This document shows positions 31,383-34,889 of a stretch of DNA of 34,889 nucleotides, one piece after another; position 1 is the stretch's first letter, and the number at the start of each line of letters is the position of its first letter. Source of the stretch: DAOUAM01 sp034433305 (GTDB taxonomy: Bacteria > Chloroflexota > Dehalococcoidia > Lucifugimonadales > DAOUAM01). Where the stretch lies: assembly GCA_034433305.1 (NCBI GenBank), contig DAOUAM010000007.1, positions 1 through 34,889 on the forward strand, in the 5' to 3' direction. Made by a program: the position numbers and the translations under genes. The notes beneath the pieces were generated by a model. That model had not been told where the DNA came from. It did no database searches and was given only the letters and a program-made list of their open reading frames with translations.

Positions 31383-31596
31383 GGTGGGATGGCCAGGCCG
31401 ACCGTCCCACATGCGGGCCGGGATATACAAGGCAGGGAGAGGCCTGGCCGGCAGGCCTGGTGCCTCTGTACATTTTATAATCATTCTAGTTGTGTGGCCT
31501 GGGTATGCTGATATACAATATGCCCAGACTCGAAAGCAACGGTATGCTGGCCTTCGGGGCCGCGTGTGACTTCACAAGACCACTAAGGAGGATGGT

Positions 31597-33000
31597 ATGC
31601 CGGAGAAGGACATTGCGCTGCTTGCCCACCTGATGCGCCGAGCAGGCTTCGGAGCAACACGCGATGAACTGGAGTCGCTGGCCTCCAGGGGCTACGAGGC
31701 CGTCGTGGACGACCTCCTTAACCCTGAGCGTTTCCCGGACGTAGAGGATGACATCCTGCGGCGCTACTACGTCAACCTCCTCAACGAGGACTCCCTGGGG
31801 ACCTGGAACGCCCGGTGGTTGTACCGCATGGTGAACACCAGGCGACCGCTCCAGGAGAAGATGGCCCTCTTCTGGCACCATGTCTTCGCCACGGCGTGGT
31901 ACAAGAGCGAGCACACGCCGACCATGATCCGCCAGATCGAGATGTTCCGGCGCGTGGGCATGACCGACCTGCGTACCATCCTCATTGAGCTTTCCAAGGA
32001 CCCGGCCATGATCTACTGGCTGGACAACTGCGAGAACCACAGAGGCTCCATCAACGAGAACTATGGCCGGGAGCTGCTGGAGCTGTTCTCCATGGGCGTG
32101 GGCAACTACACCGAGGCCGACATCAAGAATGCCTCCCGCGCCTTCACAGGCTGGACCTTCATCCAGCCCCTGCCCCTGTACCCCTACGGCCACTACCCCG
32201 CCCAGTTCGTGTACCGGCCAGAGGACCACGATGACGGCGTGAAGACCTTCCTGGGCGAGACGGGCCGGTTCAACGGCGAGGACATCATTGACATCATCGT
32301 GAAGCAGCCGGCCACGGCCCGCTTCATCGCGCGCCACCTGTACAACTTCTTCGTGGCCGACGAGCCACAGGTGCCGGCGTGGCCCCACGTGCCACCCCAG
32401 GACCCCGAGGCCGTCGCCACGCTGGTCAAGGCGTACATGGACTCCCGTGGCGACGTCCGGCGCATCCTGCGCGTATTGTTCACCTCGGACTTCTTCAAGG
32501 AGGCACGGTCCAGGCGGGTGAAGAGCCCCATCGAGCTGGTGGCAGGCACCATCAAGCTGGTGGGCACCCACCGGTTCCCGGAGCCTGGCCTGGTGGAGCT
32601 GGCGGGCATGACCACGGTCATGGGCCAGCACCTGATGAACCCGCCCACGGTGGAGGGCTGGCACACGGGCAAGGAGTGGATTGACGGCGGCACGCTCAAC
32701 GAGCGCATCAACTTCGCCGTCAGCGAGCTGTCCGATGCCAGGAAGCCTGGCATCCAGGCCATCATCGGCCGGCTGGGCGCCCGGGGCAGTCCCGTCTCCC
32801 CCGAGGAGTTCGTGGACCGCTGCCTGGAGCTGGTAGGCCCCATAAGCGTGGGCAGCGAGACCCGCAGCGCGCTGCTGAAGTTCGCCCGGTCCGGCGGCGA
32901 GTTGCGCTTCGACACCGAGGAGGCCCGCAAGCAGAGCGCGGCGCGCGTGGTGCGGATGCTCCAGCTCATCGTGGCTTCCAAAGAGTACCAGTTCGCCTAG
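31597..33000 (+). CDS. DUF1800 family protein
   Basis: The 467-aa protein is a typical DUF1800 member: LLAHLMRRAGFGATRDELES at the start, LQEKMALFWHHVFAT near residue 90, NENYGRELLELFSMGVGNYTEADI near 150, RAFTGWTF, and a C-terminal NPPTVEGWHTGKEWI. The molecular function is not known. It nearly always lies next to a DUF1501 gene, as here (88 nt downstream). No clear signal peptide is seen with ATG 31597, which has AAGGAGG 6 nt upstream; other members often carry one. Confidence 0.9.
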   Translation: MPEKDIALLAHLMRRAGFGATRDELESLASRGYEAVVDDLLNPERFPDVEDDILRRYYVNLLNEDSLGTWNARWLYRMVNTRRPLQEKMALFWHHVFATAWYKSEHTPTMIRQIEMFRRVGMTDLRTILIELSKDPAMIYWLDNCENHRGSINENYGRELLELFSMGVGNYTEADIKNASRAFTGWTFIQPLPLYPYGHYPAQFVYRPEDHDDGVKTFLGETGRFNGEDIIDIIVKQPATARFIARHLYNFFVADEPQVPAWPHVPPQDPEAVATLVKAYMDSRGDVRRILRVLFTSDFFKEARSRRVKSPIELVAGTIKLVGTHRFPEPGLVELAGMTTVMGQHLMNPPTVEGWHTGKEWIDGGTLNERINFAVSELSDARKPGIQAIIGRLGARGSPVSPEEFVDRCLELVGPISVGSETRSALLKFARSGGELRFDTEEARKQSAARVVRMLQLIVASKEYQFA

Positions 33001-33087
33001 ACCTGGCCCCGCGCCCTAGAGGCAGGCCCGCTCCTCGGGCGCGACGCAGGCCGCAGACCACACAAAGCAGCAGGAGGTAAAGCAACA

Positions 33088-34221
33088 ATGGCAGGAAACG
33101 GCAAGCAGCCAGCCCTGGTGATAGTGCAGCTCAGCGGCGGCAACGACTTCATGAACACGGTTATCCCCTACACCAGCGGGATATACCATCAGCACAGGCC
33201 AACAGTGGGCGTGCCCGAGGAGAAGGCGCTCCCCATCAACGACGAGTTGGGGTTCCACCCCTGCGCGGCCCCACTGAAGGAACTGTATGACCAGGGCAAG
33301 GTCGCCATCATCCAGGGCATCGGCTACCCCAACTCCAGCCGGTCGCACTTCCGGGCCATGGACATCTGGCACACCTGCGAGCCTGAGAAGGTGGCCACCG
33401 AGGGCTGGCTGGGCAAGGCCGTGCGGGAGCTGGACCCCAGGGGCGAGAACGTGCTGACGGCGGTGAACTTCGGGCGAGGCCTGCCGCGAGCGCTGGCCGC
33501 GCCGGGCGTCCCCGTGACCTCGGTGGGCGACCTGGACAACTACGGGGTGATGACCCCCATCTCCCAGCAGGAGCAGCGCATGGAGGCGCTGGAGCTGTTC
33601 AAGGAGATGTACGCGCCGGCCATGGGCACCGGCCCGGTGATGGACTACCTGGCCCAGACGGGCGCCGACGTGCTGAAAGGCTCGGAGCTTCTCAAGAAGG
33701 CCCCGGCCTCCTACAAGTCCAGCGTGGAGTACGCCAGCAACCCCATCGCCAGGAGCCTGAGGGACGTTGCCCGCGTCCACCTGGCCGGCCTGGGCACCCG
33801 CATCTTCTACACGCAGCACGGCGGCTACGACACCCATGCCCAGGAGGTGCCGACCCACGAGCGGCTGCTGACCGAGGTCTCCGGGGCCATCATGGACTTC
33901 TTCCAGGACCTGCGGGACCACAAAGCCGCCGATGACGTGGTGATGCTGGTGTTCACCGAGTTCGGCCGGCGCATCAAGGACAACGGCAGCGGCACCGACC
34001 ACGGCTCGGGCGGCGGCGCCTTCATCATCGGCGAGCGCGTCCAGGGCGGGCTGTACTCCGAGTACCCGCCGCTGGAACCCAGCCAGTGGCTGAACGGCGA
34101 GGACCTGAAGCACACCATTGACTTCCGTGGCATCTACGGCACGCTGCTGGAGCAGTGGCTGGGCCTGGACCCGACGCCCATCGTGGGCGGCCACTTCGAG
34201 CAGGTCCACCCCTTCAAGTAG
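33088..34221 (+). CDS. DUF1501 family protein (sulfatase-like fold)
   Basis: The 377-aa protein shows the DUF1501 marks: VIVQLSGGNDFMNTVIPY at the N-terminus, IIQGIGYPNSSRSHFRAMDIWH, FYTQHGGYDTHAQE, and TEFGRRIKDNGSGTDHGSGGGAFIIG near the C-terminus. The family is related in fold to alkaline phosphatase/sulfatases, and the conserved Asp and His residues could bind metal, but no substrate is known. Many members start with a Tat signal; here the N-terminus begins directly with the domain, so this form seems cytoplasmic. GGAGG lies about 10 nt before ATG 33088. Confidence 0.9.
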   Translation: MAGNGKQPALVIVQLSGGNDFMNTVIPYTSGIYHQHRPTVGVPEEKALPINDELGFHPCAAPLKELYDQGKVAIIQGIGYPNSSRSHFRAMDIWHTCEPEKVATEGWLGKAVRELDPRGENVLTAVNFGRGLPRALAAPGVPVTSVGDLDNYGVMTPISQQEQRMEALELFKEMYAPAMGTGPVMDYLAQTGADVLKGSELLKKAPASYKSSVEYASNPIARSLRDVARVHLAGLGTRIFYTQHGGYDTHAQEVPTHERLLTEVSGAIMDFFQDLRDHKAADDVVMLVFTEFGRRIKDNGSGTDHGSGGGAFIIGERVQGGLYSEYPPLEPSQWLNGEDLKHTIDFRGIYGTLLEQWLGLDPTPIVGGHFEQVHPFK

Positions 34222-34268
34222 GCCCTGTCCCAGGCAGAAGGCCAGGACGGGGTAATCGGAGGCTGACC

Positions 34269-34889
34269 ATGGGCAGACCATACGCGCTACTGAGGGCAGG
34301 GTTCCCTTACTTCACCACCCTGGGCATGCGACGGATGACCACCTTCCCGGTGGACATCGCCATCGGGGACGAGGGCCGCCTGTACGTGCTGTGCCGCGGC
34401 GAAGGCGCCGTGGAAATCCGCCGGTGCAACTGGGACGACCAGGACCTGGGCACCATCGGCGGGGCGGGCAACGCCCCCGGCAAGTTTGTCTGGCCGGTGT
34501 CCATCATCCGCGACCGCGCCGAGGACCTGTACGTCTCCGACGAGGCCCGGCACAAGATCATCCACTTCAGCCGCGACGGCAAGCTGGTGGCGGAGTGGGG
34601 CGAGCAGGGCAGCGGCGACGGCCAGCTCAACCGGCCATCGGGCATCGCCTTCGACGCTGAGGAGGCCCTGTACGTGGTGGACACGCTGAACCACCGCGTC
34701 CAGAAGTTCACCAGGGACGGCAAGTTCCTGATGAAGTTCGGCAGCTACGGCACGGGAGACGGCCAGTTCAACATGCCCTGGGGCATCGCCATAGACGACG
34801 ATGGGTACATCTACATCGCCGACTGGCGCAACGACCGGGTGCAGAAGTTCACCCCCGACGGGCAGTTCGTCTTCAAGTTTGGCCGGTCG
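34269..34889 (+). CDS. NHL-repeat beta-propeller protein (partial, runs off the window)
   Basis: ATG 34269 has GGAGG 6 nt upstream, and the frame stays open for 207 codons to the window end. At least four NHL blades are visible; each has a DxxGxLYVxD-type strand and then a hydrophobic R-V-Q-K-F strand, for example DIAIGDEGRLYVLCRGEG, ALYVVDTLNHRVQKFTRDGK and YIYIADWRNDRVQKFTPDG. Such propellers bind proteins or other ligands; no enzyme motif is seen. No signal peptide. It is 47 nt after the DUF1501 gene, so the three are probably co-transcribed. Confidence 0.87.
   Translation, partial: MGRPYALLRAGFPYFTTLGMRRMTTFPVDIAIGDEGRLYVLCRGEGAVEIRRCNWDDQDLGTIGGAGNAPGKFVWPVSIIRDRAEDLYVSDEARHKIIHFSRDGKLVAEWGEQGSGDGQLNRPSGIAFDAEEALYVVDTLNHRVQKFTRDGKFLMKFGSYGTGDGQFNMPWGIAIDDDGYIYIADWRNDRVQKFTPDGQFVFKFGRS

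Overview
This window looks like bacterial chromosome. It is G+C-rich by eye, uses GTG and TTG starts freely, and has good Shine-Dalgarno (SD) sites. The gene set points to Chloroflexota, perhaps a Dehalococcoidia/SAR202-type lineage: a GuaB3-type IMP dehydrogenase-related protein, a QueG with a C-terminal HEAT-like tail, paired DUF1800/DUF1501 genes, an NHL protein, and dipeptide-type binding lipoproteins with Thr/Pro/Ala linkers. That placement is an inference from gene content only. There are no rRNA or tRNA genes, CRISPR arrays, phage genes or recognisable transposases.

Layout. 1-3.9 kb: an upstream gene tail, endonuclease III (-), a frameshifted SelA-like PLP enzyme, MutM/Fpg and an atypical LuxR-type regulator. 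4.0-5.6 kb: two adjacent trypsin-like (S1C) proteases without export signals. 5.6-8.1 kb: a HEAT-repeat protein behind a structured leader, then a DUF421 membrane protein and a frameshifted one-TM protein (both -). 8.2-13.3 kb: a ROK sugar kinase (-), prfA-prmC (release factor 1 and its methylase, overlapping), a small coiled-coil protein and guaB3 (-). 13.7-15.7 kb: queG translationally coupled to an Nmad3-like gene. 16.1-19.6 kb: a NarL-type two-component system and a membrane-anchored alpha/beta hydrolase (-). 19.9-20.9 kb: a small hypothetical and a VOC/glyoxalase protein (-).

21.2-30.2 kb is a peptide-uptake region. The first transporter (binding lipoprotein and two permeases) carries two in-frame stop codons, TAG in the lipoprotein and TGA in the first permease. 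An amidohydrolase of the imidazolonepropionase/prolidase type (-) follows, then a second, intact transporter set. No ATPase genes are present, so the ATPases must be encoded elsewhere. 30.2-31.4 kb holds a TerC-family membrane protein under a yybP-ykoY (Mn2+) riboswitch with a clear promoter and intrinsic terminator. 31.6 kb to the end holds DUF1800, DUF1501 and a truncated NHL beta-propeller gene.

Between genes there is a family of G/C-rich palindromic repeats (at least eight units, both orientations), one of which supplies the C-terminus of the Nmad3-like protein. Four loci are broken by an indel or a nonsense codon. The strongest leads for novelty are the queG/Nmad3-like coupling, the riboswitch-TerC unit as a well-supported control element, the doubly interrupted peptide transporter, and an unidentified structured leader before the HEAT-repeat gene.
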